Of a stretch of DNA of 64,000 bases, positions 52,549 through 63,804 are shown piece after piece. The notes beneath the pieces were generated by a model, which worked only from the letters and a program-made list of their open reading frames with translations, did no database searches and had not been told where the DNA came from. Each line of letters opens with the position of its first letter. The first letter of the stretch is position 1. The stretch comes from Parabacteroides goldsteinii (GTDB taxonomy: Bacteria; Bacteroidota; Bacteroidia; Bacteroidales; Tannerellaceae). The position numbers and the translations under genes were made by a program. The stretch spans positions 1 through 64,000 of the forward strand of contig NZ_JADNBB010000020.1 in NCBI RefSeq assembly GCF_015550595.1, in the 5' to 3' direction.

Positions 52549-52591
52549 GCACTGCTCTGCACGGTTTATCGTGTATTGTAGTGCTTTTTTT
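52549..52591 (+). terminator. Terminator of the zapA unit
   Basis: Outer stem GCACT (52549-52553) with AGTGC (52580-52584), inner pairing GCACG with CGTGT, then seven T. In E. coli the spot after zapA holds 6S RNA, but nothing here suggests one. Confidence 0.65.
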
Positions 52592-52627
52592 GTTTTTATA
52601 TATAAATGAATTTAAACTATAAGTAAA

Positions 52628-54166
52628 ATGACAGTGTATATAATCATATCATCAATTGTAGCTCTCCTGATAGGAGGGTTGTTGACATGGTTGAGCATGC
52701 GTTTTCTTCTGAAGTCGAGATACGATTCCGTATTGAGAGAAGCTGAGAAGGAAGCGGAAGTGATCAAGAAAAATAAGTTGTTGGAAGTAAAGGAAAAGTT
52801 TCTGCACCTGAAAGCGGATCTGGAAAAACAAGTGTCGGCAAGGAATGCCAAGATCCAGTCGGTTGAAGGAAAGCTGAAACAACGTGAATTAACACTTAAC
52901 CAGCGTCAGGAAGATTTGCAGCGTAAAAACTGTGAGGTAGACGCTGTAAAAGAAAACCTGGCAGCCCAGTTGGAACTGATAGATAAGAAGAAACTGGATC
53001 TGGAAAAACTTCATCAGCGGGAAATCGAACAACTGGAAGCCCTTTCCGGACTTTCTGCAGACGAAGCAAAAGAACGACTGATCGAGTCGTTGAAAGATGA
53101 AGCTAAATCGGAGGCAACTTCTTTTATCAATGAAATAATGGAAGAAGCCAAGATGACTGCTAATAAGGAAGCGAAAAAGATCGTTATCCAGTCTATCCAG
53201 CGTGTGGCTACTGAAACAGCTATTGAAAACTCTATTACTGTATTCCATATTGATTCGGATGAGATCAAGGGACGTATTATTGGTCGTGAAGGTCGTAATA
53301 TCCGTGCTTTGGAAGCTGCAACAGGTATTGAGATTGTTGTGGACGATACCCCTGAAGCAATCGTTCTTTCCGGATTTGACCCTGTTCGTCGTGAAATAGC
53401 TCGTTTGGCATTGCACCAGTTGGTTCAGGACGGACGTATCCATCCGGCCCGTATCGAAGAAGTGGTTACCAAAGTTAAGAAACAGGTGGAAGATGAAGTG
53501 GTTGAAACCGGTAAGCGTACCGTGATCGACTTGGGTGTACATGGTCTGCATCCTGAATTGATCCGTATGATCGGTAAAATGAAATACCGTTCTTCTTATG
53601 GTCAGAACTTGTTGCAGCATGCCCGTGAAACGGCTAATCTTTGTGCAGTGATGGCTTCTGAGCTTGGACTGAACCCGAAAAAAGCAAAACGCGCAGGTTT
53701 GTTACACGATATCGGTAAAGTGCCTGATGACGAACCGGAATTGCCGCACGCTATTCTGGGTATGAAACTTTGTGAAAAATACAAAGAAAAACCGGACATC
53801 TGCAATGCAGTCGGTGCTCACCATGATGAGGTTGAAATGCAAACACTGCTGGCTCCGATCGTTCAGGTTTGTGATGCTATCTCCGGTGCTCGTCCGGGTG
53901 CTCGCCGTGAGATTGTAGAAGCTTATATCAAGCGTTTGAATGATCTTGAACAGTTGGCTCTTTCTTATCCGGGTGTTGTTAAGACCTATGCTATCCAAGC
54001 TGGTCGCGAACTCCGCGTAATTGTAGGAGCTGACAAGATTGACGACAAGGATACAGAAAGCCTGTCAAATGAAATAGCAAAGAAGATACAGGATGAAATG
54101 ACTTATCCGGGACAGGTAAAGATCACGGTTATTCGTGAAACTCGTGCTGTAAGTTATGCTAAATAA
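52628..54166 (+). CDS. rny: Ribonuclease Y
   Basis: 512 residues. N-terminal TM anchor ([20 protein letters not shown]), long coiled coil about 35-190, KH domain about 205-265 ([19 protein letters not shown]), HD domain with HDIGK near residue 360, and a C-terminal Rny domain. Membrane-bound endonuclease that starts mRNA decay. Normal length. Confidence 0.96.
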   Translation: MTVYIIISSIVALLIGGLLTWLSMRFLLKSRYDSVLREAEKEAEVIKKNKLLEVKEKFLHLKADLEKQVSARNAKIQSVEGKLKQRELTLNQRQEDLQRKNCEVDAVKENLAAQLELIDKKKLDLEKLHQREIEQLEALSGLSADEAKERLIESLKDEAKSEATSFINEIMEEAKMTANKEAKKIVIQSIQRVATETAIENSITVFHIDSDEIKGRIIGREGRNIRALEAATGIEIVVDDTPEAIVLSGFDPVRREIARLALHQLVQDGRIHPARIEEVVTKVKKQVEDEVVETGKRTVIDLGVHGLHPELIRMIGKMKYRSSYGQNLLQHARETANLCAVMASELGLNPKKAKRAGLLHDIGKVPDDEPELPHAILGMKLCEKYKEKPDICNAVGAHHDEVEMQTLLAPIVQVCDAISGARPGARREIVEAYIKRLNDLEQLALSYPGVVKTYAIQAGRELRVIVGADKIDDKDTESLSNEIAKKIQDEMTYPGQVKITVIRETRAVSYAK

Positions 54167-54196
54167 AGTATTTAAAGAGATTTTGCATACAAAAAT

Positions 54197-54235
54197 AAAA
54201 ATGGCTGATCTTTCCGGATCGGCCATTTTTATTTT
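54197..54235 (+). terminator. Terminator of rny
   Basis: AAAAATGGCTGATC (54197-54210) pairs with GATCGGCCATTTTT (54217-54230), one G-U pair, followed by ATTTT. It could also serve the leftward sulfatase gene. Confidence 0.8.
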
Positions 54236-54290
54236 ATGTAGCTGTTTGTAATAGGATGCTTTTGCCTTCCCCCCATTCGCATCAACAGAA

Positions 54291-56129
54291 TTAGCGCTTG
54301 CCTAAATCGTCATATAGGGTTTGTAGAAGCACTTTTCCTTTATCCAGGCGGGTTTGGCTGTCTGTTGAAGGTTCTTCCAGCAATGGCCTGTTGCTTTCAT
54401 TGTCGTAGACTGAGACGCCAGTACTGTCTATAAATCCAAAACCGTTTGAGAATGTATAGAAGGAATACTTCGGATAACCCGCATCAAGTATGTCACGGCT
54501 GAATGTAAACTGATCGTGCGGCAGGTTCAACTGGCTTAATAGTGTAGCGGCCAGGTCTGTTTGATTAGCATATATGTCGATGATTGCCGGTTCTTTGACC
54601 GCTCCGCCCAGCCATATCATCGGGATATGGAAACGGCGAGGTTCATAATCAAGCATGGGGGAAGGGTAACGATAGCCGTGGTCGGATATCAATACGATCA
54701 ACGTATTCTTCCAAGCAGGCAGTTCTTTCAGTTTGTCGACAAAGCTACCGATACAACTGTCCGTGAAAGCAACAGAGTTGAGGTAAGGATCTTCCAGGTG
54801 GTGGAAAGGTACTTCAAATGGTTCATGGCTGCTTAACGTCAGGAAAGTACTGAGCCACGGAGTCTTTTCGTCCCTCTCCCTGATCGATTCGTACAGATGA
54901 GAAAAAGTAATATCATCGTTAGCTCCCCATTTGCTTAGGCGGCTGCTTAGCGGAAAGTCGCGGTCGGCCGTGATCTTGCTGTATCCGGAACCGAAGAAAT
55001 AGCTCTGCATATTGGTGAAGTTGATATCTCCGCCATAAAGCATATCGGCTGTGTATCCCTGTTCACCAAGGCTTTTGGCAATGGATGGGAGTGTCTGGCT
55101 TTTAGCCGGATATTTCATGATGGAAGTTGTAGGTTGTGCCAGGTGTCCGTTCAGTACAGCCACCAGTCCGCGATCGGTACGGAAAGAGTTGGCATACATA
55201 TTAGTGAATGTAATCCCTTCTTTACTTAGCTTGTTCAGATTGGGAGTGATGCCTGCTTCTCCACCGACAGCTTCAATAGCATTGGCCGTGAAGCTTTCCA
55301 AAAGAATGATCAGGATATTGGGACGGTCGGTAGTCAGTAGTTTGATCTTTTCCGCATTGTTTGTCAGGCTATCGTTATATTGGGTAAGTGTAGCGTAACG
55401 TTCCTGTCTTTCTTCTTCGGGAAAGAAATTGAACTGTGCGGCAAAGTCCTGTTGTTTACTCATCGATGCGATCAGGCTGAATGTAGGGTTGATGGCAGCA
55501 TGGTTCAGGAATTGGTTTTTGCTGAAATAGACCATGCCGACATTTGCCGTAGAAGTAGTTATACCTCCCCGGATAGGGATGAACAGGATACCGCCTACCA
55601 GCAGGATACCGATTGTTCCGCCTAATCGCCTGTGAACCGGGGTCGAGGGAAACAATGGTATGATCAACCGTTTGAATAGCCAGTAGATGACCCATGCGTA
55701 GGCTGCGAACATCACCAGTTGCAGGGCGAAAGTCTTTAGCGGCACGCTGGCCATCGCATCTTTGGGTGATTGCAGGTAAAAGAACAAGGTCGCATCCAGT
55801 CGAAATCCCCAATAACCGTATAATGCGACATCAACGGCATAGATTGCTGCAACAAGGATGGCAATAATAAGGAAGTAACCTTTCAATATTTTTTTATAGA
55901 CAGTGCCCGGCAGCCAGATCGACACCAGTACACAAAGAAGAGGTATGACAGTCAAATATCCGCTGATCGTACAATCCAGTAATACTCCGTGTAGGATTAC
56001 CTGTAGGTAATCAGTTAGAGAACTGCTGTTCTCTAAAGCATGGTATAGCATGAACACCGGTTTCTGGATAGCAAAAACCGGAAGCCAGAGGGCGAACACT
56101 GCCAAAAGGAAGATCAATCGTTTACTCAT
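54291..56129 (-). CDS. LTA-synthase-like sulfatase family membrane protein
   Basis: 612 residues. Five N-terminal TM helices (1-200), then a periplasmic alkaline-phosphatase-fold domain: metal Glu in NILIILLESFTANA, Thr nucleophile in ANSFRTDRGLVAVLNG, YGGDINFTNMQSYFFGSGY, and metal Asp-His in IVLISDHGYRYPSP. In Gram-negative bacteria such enzymes transfer phosphoglycerol or phosphoethanolamine to envelope glycans or lipids; the exact acceptor is unknown. Leftward, behind the ABC-F gene with a hairpin between. Confidence 0.9.
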   Translation of the reverse strand: MSKRLIFLLAVFALWLPVFAIQKPVFMLYHALENSSSLTDYLQVILHGVLLDCTISGYLTVIPLLCVLVSIWLPGTVYKKILKGYFLIIAILVAAIYAVDVALYGYWGFRLDATLFFYLQSPKDAMASVPLKTFALQLVMFAAYAWVIYWLFKRLIIPLFPSTPVHRRLGGTIGILLVGGILFIPIRGGITTSTANVGMVYFSKNQFLNHAAINPTFSLIASMSKQQDFAAQFNFFPEEERQERYATLTQYNDSLTNNAEKIKLLTTDRPNILIILLESFTANAIEAVGGEAGITPNLNKLSKEGITFTNMYANSFRTDRGLVAVLNGHLAQPTTSIMKYPAKSQTLPSIAKSLGEQGYTADMLYGGDINFTNMQSYFFGSGYSKITADRDFPLSSRLSKWGANDDITFSHLYESIRERDEKTPWLSTFLTLSSHEPFEVPFHHLEDPYLNSVAFTDSCIGSFVDKLKELPAWKNTLIVLISDHGYRYPSPMLDYEPRRFHIPMIWLGGAVKEPAIIDIYANQTDLAATLLSQLNLPHDQFTFSRDILDAGYPKYSFYTFSNGFGFIDSTGVSVYDNESNRPLLEEPSTDSQTRLDKGKVLLQTLYDDLGKR

Positions 56130-56158
56130 AATGTCGGATATGTGGTCTATTAAGAAAC

Positions 56159-56185
56159 GAAGGGCGACTGAAACAGCCGCCCTTC
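56159..56185 (-). terminator. Hairpin between the ABC-F and sulfatase genes
   Basis: GAAGGGCG (56159-56166) pairs with CGCCCTTC (56178-56185), extended by CTG/CAG past one mismatch; read leftward, GTTTCTT follows. Moderate terminator. Confidence 0.6.
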
Positions 56186-56191
56186 ATCTGA

Positions 56192-57826
<1,635 letters not shown>

Positions 57827-58028
57827 TCAAATGAGTGTGCAAAGATACTAAAACGGGCGTTTTGTACCAACCGGAATCGCTTTAATCGTAGTTGTCCCAT
57901 CAAAATATCATATCTGAAGTTATGATATAGGCATACCGGACAATCCTTTTTTATAAATATTGCTTTTGTGGATGTGGTCTAATGGAAATAAAGTTTTACT
58001 TTAGCATTATTAATTATCCATAGTTGAT

Positions 58029-59699
58029 ATGCTCAAACTACCGTTAAGTCTTTTTCTTTTGCTTTTTCTTTTGTTGATAGCCTGTAATGGAAAAAATGAG
58101 GTAGCTTCCCTGTTAACAGGGGCCGAAAGCTGTATGGCCGCAAAGCCGGATAGTGCCTTATGTCTTTTAGACAGTATAAAACATCCGGAAGAATTGTCTC
58201 GTAAGGAACAGGCTCTTTGGTGTTTGTTGCATACGCAGGCACGGGATAAGAACCGGATAAAACATGTATCCGATTCTTTGATACGAATAGCTGTCAGATA
58301 TTATGAAAAGACCGACTTGGAAGAGCGAAAAATGCAGGCATATTATTATTGTGGCAGGGTTTACCAGGATTTAAACGATGCACCTCAAGCCCAGGAATAT
58401 TATCTGAAGGCTTATGACGTAGGAAAGAATTTGAATACTCCCTCTTTGCAGGGACAATTGTGTGCTAATTTAGGCTCTTTATATACCCTTCAAAAGCTTT
58501 ATCAACCCGCTTTGACTTATCAGAAAAAAGCCGTTGACTATTTTTTCCTGGATACAGATACAGTTAGTTTGTCTGTGACTCTCCGGAATATCGCTCGTAT
58601 TTATGTGTGCGAGAATAAGTTGGATAGTGCAATTATCTATTATTCGATAGCCCTGGCTCATACTACCGATTCGCATAAACTTTATATGTCGAATGAATTA
58701 GCGGATGCGTATAGTCGGGTGGGAGAGTATGAAAGAGGCTTGTCTTCCGCCTGGCAAGCATATTCAAAAATAGAGACTATGGATGATTCCTGTCTGGTTA
58801 GTTTAACTTTAGGAGATTTGTATTTAAAAACAGGGGAGATGGATTCTGCTTATCATTATTTTTCTTTTGCCAGGAAGAGCTCTGATCTTTATACTATGTG
58901 CGGTGCATATCGTAATTTGTCACGCTTCGAGAAATCCAGGAAAAATTGGCAGGCCTATGCCGATTTCCAGAAACAATATGAGATATTGAGAGATTCGATT
59001 GATAAACAAACATATATGGAGGCATTGGCCCGGTTGCAAAGTTTGTATGATTATCGGTTGGTAGAAAAAGATAAAGAGTATTACAGGCAGGAGTCGGACC
59101 GTAAAACGAATTATCTATACAGGTTTTTGGGAGGAGGTTCTTCATTATTATTGGTAGCGGTATGTATTGCTTTTTATTTGTTTAAGAAAAAGAGGAAAAA
59201 AGAAGAACAGTTGGACCAGTCATTGCGTCTTCAGGAACAGAAATATAAAGAAAGCCAGGGGTATCTGAAAGAGCGAAATATGACTATTGCCAAATTGGAA
59301 CAACAAATAACTGCAGAACAAAAAAAGATAGAAGAAAACACTTTGCAGTCTGAAAGCGAGTTGGCGGAGGATACGTTTTTTATTTCAGACTTATACCTGG
59401 GATTATGTACAAAGTGGAAAAAGTTAGATGAGGCACAATGGCCCGAAGTGGTTAAGGCTATAGATCATGTGTTGTACAGAGATTTTACCAGCAAGATAAG
59501 AATGTTGTATCCCCGAATCTCTGAGTTGGATTTGGTTGTATGTTGTTTGACCAGGCTGGATATTCCGGTAGGACGTATAGCATCATTATTATCGGTAAAT
59601 AGCCAGGCGATATCTAATAAGCGTAAACGTTTATATGAAAAACTGACTCACCAGAAGGGAGCGGCACAGGACTTTGATGAATTTATAAGAGCTTTTTAA
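58029..59699 (+). CDS. TPR-transmembrane-HTH regulatory lipoprotein, second paralogue
   Basis: 556 residues with the same plan as 37687-39408: lipobox-like LIAC (Cys19); TPR helices 60-340 (YYYCGRVYQDLNDAPQAQEY, NLGSLYTLQKLYQPALTYQK); TM about 363-387 (SSLLLVAVCIAFYLFKKKRK); coiled coil 390-440; HTH-like C-terminus (SELDLVVCCLTRLDIPVGRI, LLSVNSQAISNKRKRLYEKL). Shared phrases with the other copy (SDSLI, ALWCLL/AAYCLL, NIARI/NIARV) show paralogy. Likely controls the beta-propeller lipoprotein gene that follows. Confidence 0.8.
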   Translation: MLKLPLSLFLLLFLLLIACNGKNEVASLLTGAESCMAAKPDSALCLLDSIKHPEELSRKEQALWCLLHTQARDKNRIKHVSDSLIRIAVRYYEKTDLEERKMQAYYYCGRVYQDLNDAPQAQEYYLKAYDVGKNLNTPSLQGQLCANLGSLYTLQKLYQPALTYQKKAVDYFFLDTDTVSLSVTLRNIARIYVCENKLDSAIIYYSIALAHTTDSHKLYMSNELADAYSRVGEYERGLSSAWQAYSKIETMDDSCLVSLTLGDLYLKTGEMDSAYHYFSFARKSSDLYTMCGAYRNLSRFEKSRKNWQAYADFQKQYEILRDSIDKQTYMEALARLQSLYDYRLVEKDKEYYRQESDRKTNYLYRFLGGGSSLLLVAVCIAFYLFKKKRKKEEQLDQSLRLQEQKYKESQGYLKERNMTIAKLEQQITAEQKKIEENTLQSESELAEDTFFISDLYLGLCTKWKKLDEAQWPEVVKAIDHVLYRDFTSKIRMLYPRISELDLVVCCLTRLDIPVGRIASLLSVNSQAISNKRKRLYEKLTHQKGAAQDFDEFIRAF

Positions 59700-59770
59700 T
59701 AACTGGTTTTGTCTTCAATCTGCTGTTTATTAGCTTCTTGTGAAATGTGACATATTTGTGACATGAAAGC

Positions 59771-59802
59771 TTTGGCGGGTTTTAGGGTGGCTCTTACTTT
59801 TG
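59771..59802 (+). promoter_or_regulatory. Consensus promoter of the beta-propeller gene
   Basis: TTTG (59771-59774), 20 bases, TACTTTTG (59795-59802), 26 bases before the ATG at 59828. It shows that this gene is transcribed on its own, so the upstream TPR regulator could act here. Confidence 0.7.
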
Positions 59803-59827
59803 TGTAAAATCATTCAAATTTATTACG

Positions 59828-60994
59828 ATGAAAAACTATTTCTTGAATAAAACATTTGTTTTTGTAGTCCTATTAACATTAATGGGATGTGGAGGCGGTA
59901 AGTTTACCACCGACAGTTTTATCACAGTGGATGTCACTGCAAACTATCCAAAGAAGGATTTGATACTTCAAGATTTCATGAATGTGGAGTATATTCCGTT
60001 GAAGACGACGGATGAGTTTATAATTAAAGGTAAGGTAGCTGATGTTGGGAAAAATATCCTGATATTGACAAATGTGCGTCAGGGAGAAATTTTAATTTTC
60101 GACCGGTCTACCGGTCAGGGATTGAAGAAGATTAATCGCAGAGGGCAGGGGCCGGAGGAATATATACTGCCTTTTAATGTTCATTTAAATAAGGAAGAGA
60201 ACGAACTATTTGTGAATGACGGCCCTTCGAGTAAGATTCAGGTTTACGACTTGGAGGGTAATTATAAAAAAACGATCTTTTATAAAAAAGGAGCACTTGT
60301 TACGAATCTCTACGATTATGACGATCATCATTTTCTTTCTCAAAATGTTTATGCTCCGGAGAACGAATCTTCCACGAGTACATTCTTCCTATTGTCTAAA
60401 GAAGATGGAGGCTGGACGGATATCGAACTTCCATACGGAAAAAGAATATCGCCGGTAATAGTGAAACGTGTGGCGGATAGGGTTTATGCAAGTGTTCCCG
60501 GTAATAGCTTTATTTCCTCTTATCAGGGCGACTGGATTTTGAGTGAGCCTTCTTCCGATACTATTTACGCTGAACGCCCGGGTGGAGATCTTCGCCCTTT
60601 TATCGTCAGAACTCCTTCCGTACAGGTGATGGAACCGGAAATATTTCTTTTCCCGGGAGTACTGACGGAACGTTACTACTTTATGCAGACGGTGAAAAAA
60701 GAATGTGACTTCGAAAAGGATACAGAAATGCCTAAAGTCGATTTGGTATACGACAAGCAGGAAAAAAAGATTTATAACAGTGTCGTTTATAATGCTGATT
60801 TCGATCAGAGAAAAGAAGACATGTCAGCTTGTTCATTAAACGAGGAGATTGCTTTTTCAGTACAATTGGAAGCGGCGGAATTGTTGGAAGCCAACGAAAA
60901 AGGAAAGCTGAAAGGAAAACTGAAAGAAGTCGTAACCGATTTAAACGAAGAGGATAATCCGGTAATCATGCTGGTAAAGCTAAAAAAAGAATGA
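59828..60994 (+). CDS. Six-bladed beta-propeller lipoprotein (PF17170-like)
   Basis: 388 residues. Lipobox LMGC. The typical start of the family follows: NVEYIPLKTTDEFIIKGKVA, ILIFDRSTGQGLKKINRRGQ and GPEEY, and PSSKIQVYDLEGNYKKTIFY; then regular four-strand blades to about 330, and a charged C-terminal tail (EANEKGKLKGKLKEVV). Envelope-exposed binding protein of unknown ligand; such genes often follow TPR-HTH regulators in Bacteroidales. Confidence 0.85.
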   Translation: MKNYFLNKTFVFVVLLTLMGCGGGKFTTDSFITVDVTANYPKKDLILQDFMNVEYIPLKTTDEFIIKGKVADVGKNILILTNVRQGEILIFDRSTGQGLKKINRRGQGPEEYILPFNVHLNKEENELFVNDGPSSKIQVYDLEGNYKKTIFYKKGALVTNLYDYDDHHFLSQNVYAPENESSTSTFFLLSKEDGGWTDIELPYGKRISPVIVKRVADRVYASVPGNSFISSYQGDWILSEPSSDTIYAERPGGDLRPFIVRTPSVQVMEPEIFLFPGVLTERYYFMQTVKKECDFEKDTEMPKVDLVYDKQEKKIYNSVVYNADFDQRKEDMSACSLNEEIAFSVQLEAAELLEANEKGKLKGKLKEVVTDLNEEDNPVIMLVKLKKE

Positions 60995-61106
60995 TTGAAG
61001 ATGTTTTTTTACTGTTCCCACAGTTTTCAACAGATTCTAAGTTTTATTAAAGAATTCGCCCGGGAATAAAATAGTTACATTAATGTACATATTGAAAATA
61101 ATTGTC

Positions 61107-61114
61107 TACTTTTG
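61107..61114 (+). promoter_or_regulatory. -7 box TACTTTTG of purH
   Basis: Matches TAnnTTTG, 33 bases before the ATG at 61147; no good -33 box. Confidence 0.5.
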
Positions 61115-61146
61115 TGCTCTAAAACATTAAAATAAACTCAACAAAG

Positions 61147-62670
61147 ATGGCTGCAACAAAACGTATTAAGCGTGCATTAGTCTCTGTATTCCATAAAGAG
61201 GGACTGGATGAAATCTTAAAAAAGCTTCATAGCGAGGGCGTTAGCTTCGTTTCAACAGGGGGGACACAAACATTTATCGAATCATTAGGCATTCCTTGTG
61301 ATGCGGTGGAAGACCTGACCGGATATCCTTCAATTTTAGGAGGACGTGTTAAGACTCTTCACCCGAAAGTTTTCGGTGGTATCCTTAACCGTAGAGAGAA
61401 CGATGGCGACAAAGCACAGATTGCAGAATATGAAATTCCTGAAATTGATCTGGTGATTGTAGACTTGTATCCGTTTGAAGAAACAGTAGCTTCTGGTGCG
61501 GAAGAACAGGCAATCATCGAAAAGATAGATATAGGCGGTATCTCTTTGATACGTGCCGCTGCAAAGAACTTTAAGGATGTCGTGATCGTAGCTTCAAAAG
61601 CACAGTATCAGCCGTTGATGCAAGTGCTGAATGAAAAAGGGGCAGAAACTTCCCTGGAAGACCGTAAATGGTTCGCCAAAGAAGCTTTTGCCGTTTCATC
61701 AGGCTATGATTCTGCTATTTTCAATTATTTTGACGGACGCGAAGGCTCACACTTCCGTGCTGCCGTAGACCAGCCGATGAACCTGCGTTATGGTGAAAAT
61801 CCTCACCAGGCCGCTAAGTTCTATGGAAAGTTCAGCGATATGTTCGACCAGATACACGGCAAAGAGATTTCTTACAATAACTTGTTGGATATCGATGCTG
61901 CCGTCAGCCTGATTGACGAGTTCAACGAATTGACATTCGCTATCCTCAAACATAATAACGCTTGTGGTATCGCATCCCGTCCAACCGTGCTGGAAGCATG
62001 GAAAGATGCATTGGCCGGTGACCCGGTTTCTGCATTCGGCGGTATTCTGATTGCTAACAGCACAATTGATAAAGAAGTAGCTGAAGAGATCAACAAGATT
62101 TTCTTCGAAGTGATCATCGCCCCGGAATATACAAAAGACGCTTTGGATGTGTTGATGCAGAAGAAAAACCGCATCATCCTGATCCGTAAGGAGACAAAGA
62201 CTTGTCCGATGCAGTTCCGTTCACTGTTGAATGGTGCATTAATGCAGGAAAAAGACTTCAGTATCCAGACTGTCGCAGATCTGGAACCGATGACAGACAA
62301 ACATCCCTCTTCTCAGGAAGTGGAAGACCTGTTGTTCGCCAATAAACTGGTGAAACACAGTAAGTCGAACGCTATCACGCTGGTAAAGAATAAACAGCTT
62401 TGCGCAAGTGGTATCGGTCAGACATCGCGTGTAGACTCTTTGAAACAGGCTATTGAAAAGGCAAACTCTTTCGAGTTCGATCTGAAAGGTGCCGTTATGG
62501 CTTCGGATGCATTTTTCCCATTCCCAGACTGTGTTGAAATTGCTGATAAGGCAGGTATTACTGCTGTTATTCAGCCGGGTGGTTCTGTAAATGACAAGTT
62601 ATCCGTTGAGTATTGCAACGCGCATGGCTTGGCTATGGTTAAGACGGGAGTCCGTCATTTCAAACATTAA
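61147..62670 (+). CDS. purH: Bifunctional AICAR transformylase / IMP cyclohydrolase PurH
   Basis: 507 residues. N-terminal MGS-like IMP cyclohydrolase (1-190: VSFVSTGGTQTFIESLGIP, GGRVKTLHPKVFGGIL), C-terminal AICAR transformylase (MNLRYGENPHQAAKFYG, AILKHNNACGIASRP, VMASDAFFPFPDCVE). Last two steps of de novo IMP synthesis. Followed by mreB after 19 bases with no terminator seen, so probably co-transcribed. Confidence 0.97.
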   Translation: MAATKRIKRALVSVFHKEGLDEILKKLHSEGVSFVSTGGTQTFIESLGIPCDAVEDLTGYPSILGGRVKTLHPKVFGGILNRRENDGDKAQIAEYEIPEIDLVIVDLYPFEETVASGAEEQAIIEKIDIGGISLIRAAAKNFKDVVIVASKAQYQPLMQVLNEKGAETSLEDRKWFAKEAFAVSSGYDSAIFNYFDGREGSHFRAAVDQPMNLRYGENPHQAAKFYGKFSDMFDQIHGKEISYNNLLDIDAAVSLIDEFNELTFAILKHNNACGIASRPTVLEAWKDALAGDPVSAFGGILIANSTIDKEVAEEINKIFFEVIIAPEYTKDALDVLMQKKNRIILIRKETKTCPMQFRSLLNGALMQEKDFSIQTVADLEPMTDKHPSSQEVEDLLFANKLVKHSKSNAITLVKNKQLCASGIGQTSRVDSLKQAIEKANSFEFDLKGAVMASDAFFPFPDCVEIADKAGITAVIQPGGSVNDKLSVEYCNAHGLAMVKTGVRHFKH

Positions 62671-62689
62671 AAAAACACCTTATTAAAAA

Positions 62690-63709
62690 ATGGGATTATT
62701 TTCTTTCACACAAGAAATAGCGATGGACCTGGGTACTGCGAATACCATCATCATCAGTGGTGGTAAAGTAGTAGTAGATCAGCCATCGGTAGTTGCCCTC
62801 GACAGGCGTACTGACAAAGTATTGGCTGTTGGCGAGAAGGCACGCCAGATGCACGGAAAGACGCATGAGAACATTCGTACGATCCGTCCGCTTCGCGACG
62901 GTGTGATTGCCGACTTCTTTGCTGCGGAGCAGATGATACGCGGCCTGATCAAAATGATCAATCCGAAACACCGCTGGTTTTCTCCTTCACTCCGTGTAGT
63001 GGTATGTATCCCTTCCGGTAGTACAGAGGTTGAGATTCGTGCCGTACGCGACTCCGCCGAACATGCCGGAGGCCGTGATGTATATATGATCTATGAACCT
63101 ATGGCTGCAGCGATCGGTATCGGTATCGATGTCGAAGCTCCCGAAGGTAACATGATCGTAGATATAGGCGGTGGAACAACCGAGATCGCTGTTATCTCGC
63201 TGGGAGGTATCGTATCCAATAAATCGATCCGTATTGCCGGTGACGACCTAACGGCTGATATTATGGAATATATGCGTCGCCAGCACAACGTGAAGGTCGG
63301 TGAACGTACGGCTGAACTGATCAAGATCAATGTCGGTTCTGCATTAACGTTCCTGGATAATCCTCCTGAAGATTATATCGTACACGGTCCGAACCAGATG
63401 ACAGCTCTTCCGATGGAAGTTCCTGTCTCTTATCAGGAAATCGCACACTGTCTGGAGAAATCGATCTCGAAGATGGAAGCGGCTATCCTGAGTGCACTGG
63501 AACAGACGCCGCCTGAACTGTATGCCGATATCGTACGTAACGGTATCTATCTGGCCGGTGGTGGTGCTCTGATGCGCGGACTCGACAAACGTTTGACAGA
63601 TAAGATCAACATTCCGTTCCATATCGCTGAAGACCCGTTGCATGCGGTTGCGATAGGAACGGGTGTGGCGTTGAAGAATATAGATAAGTTTAATTTCCTT
63701 ATTCGATAA
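62690..63709 (+). CDS. mreB: Rod-shape-determining actin homologue MreB
   Basis: 339 residues. Organises lateral peptidoglycan synthesis. Phosphate loops MDLGTANTIII and MIVDIGGGTTEIAVISLGG, adenosine motif IYLAGGGALMRG; LLFS-type N-terminal amphipathic start (MGLFSFTQE). Normal length. Followed by mreC across a long inverted repeat. Confidence 0.97.
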   Translation: MGLFSFTQEIAMDLGTANTIIISGGKVVVDQPSVVALDRRTDKVLAVGEKARQMHGKTHENIRTIRPLRDGVIADFFAAEQMIRGLIKMINPKHRWFSPSLRVVVCIPSGSTEVEIRAVRDSAEHAGGRDVYMIYEPMAAAIGIGIDVEAPEGNMIVDIGGGTTEIAVISLGGIVSNKSIRIAGDDLTADIMEYMRRQHNVKVGERTAELIKINVGSALTFLDNPPEDYIVHGPNQMTALPMEVPVSYQEIAHCLEKSISKMEAAILSALEQTPPELYADIVRNGIYLAGGGALMRGLDKRLTDKINIPFHIAEDPLHAVAIGTGVALKNIDKFNFLIR

Positions 63710-63718
63710 AATAGTAGG

Positions 63719-63785
63719 CAGTTGACAAGTGACAGTTGACAGTTTAGTTTTTCTATTCTAATTGTCAACTGTCACTTGTCAACTG
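63719..63785. repeat. 23-bp perfect inverted repeat between mreB and mreC
   Basis: Left arm 63719-63741 (CAGTTGACAAGTGACAGTTG then ACA) and right arm 63763-63785 are exact reverse complements; loop of 21. Each arm holds two copies of AGTTGACA. No T-run follows and the next gene continues in the same direction. Confidence 0.9.
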
Positions 63786-63804
63786 TCAACTTGTTAAATA
63801 GATT

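Noticed and set aside
52521-52627. 6S RNA between zapA and rny
   Set aside because: E. coli has ssrS after zapA, but only about 106 bases are available here and they are explained by a simple terminator.
52889-53620. 243-codon minus-strand frame opposite rny
   Set aside because: Antisense shadow of ribonuclease Y, Phe/His/Asn-rich with no domain.
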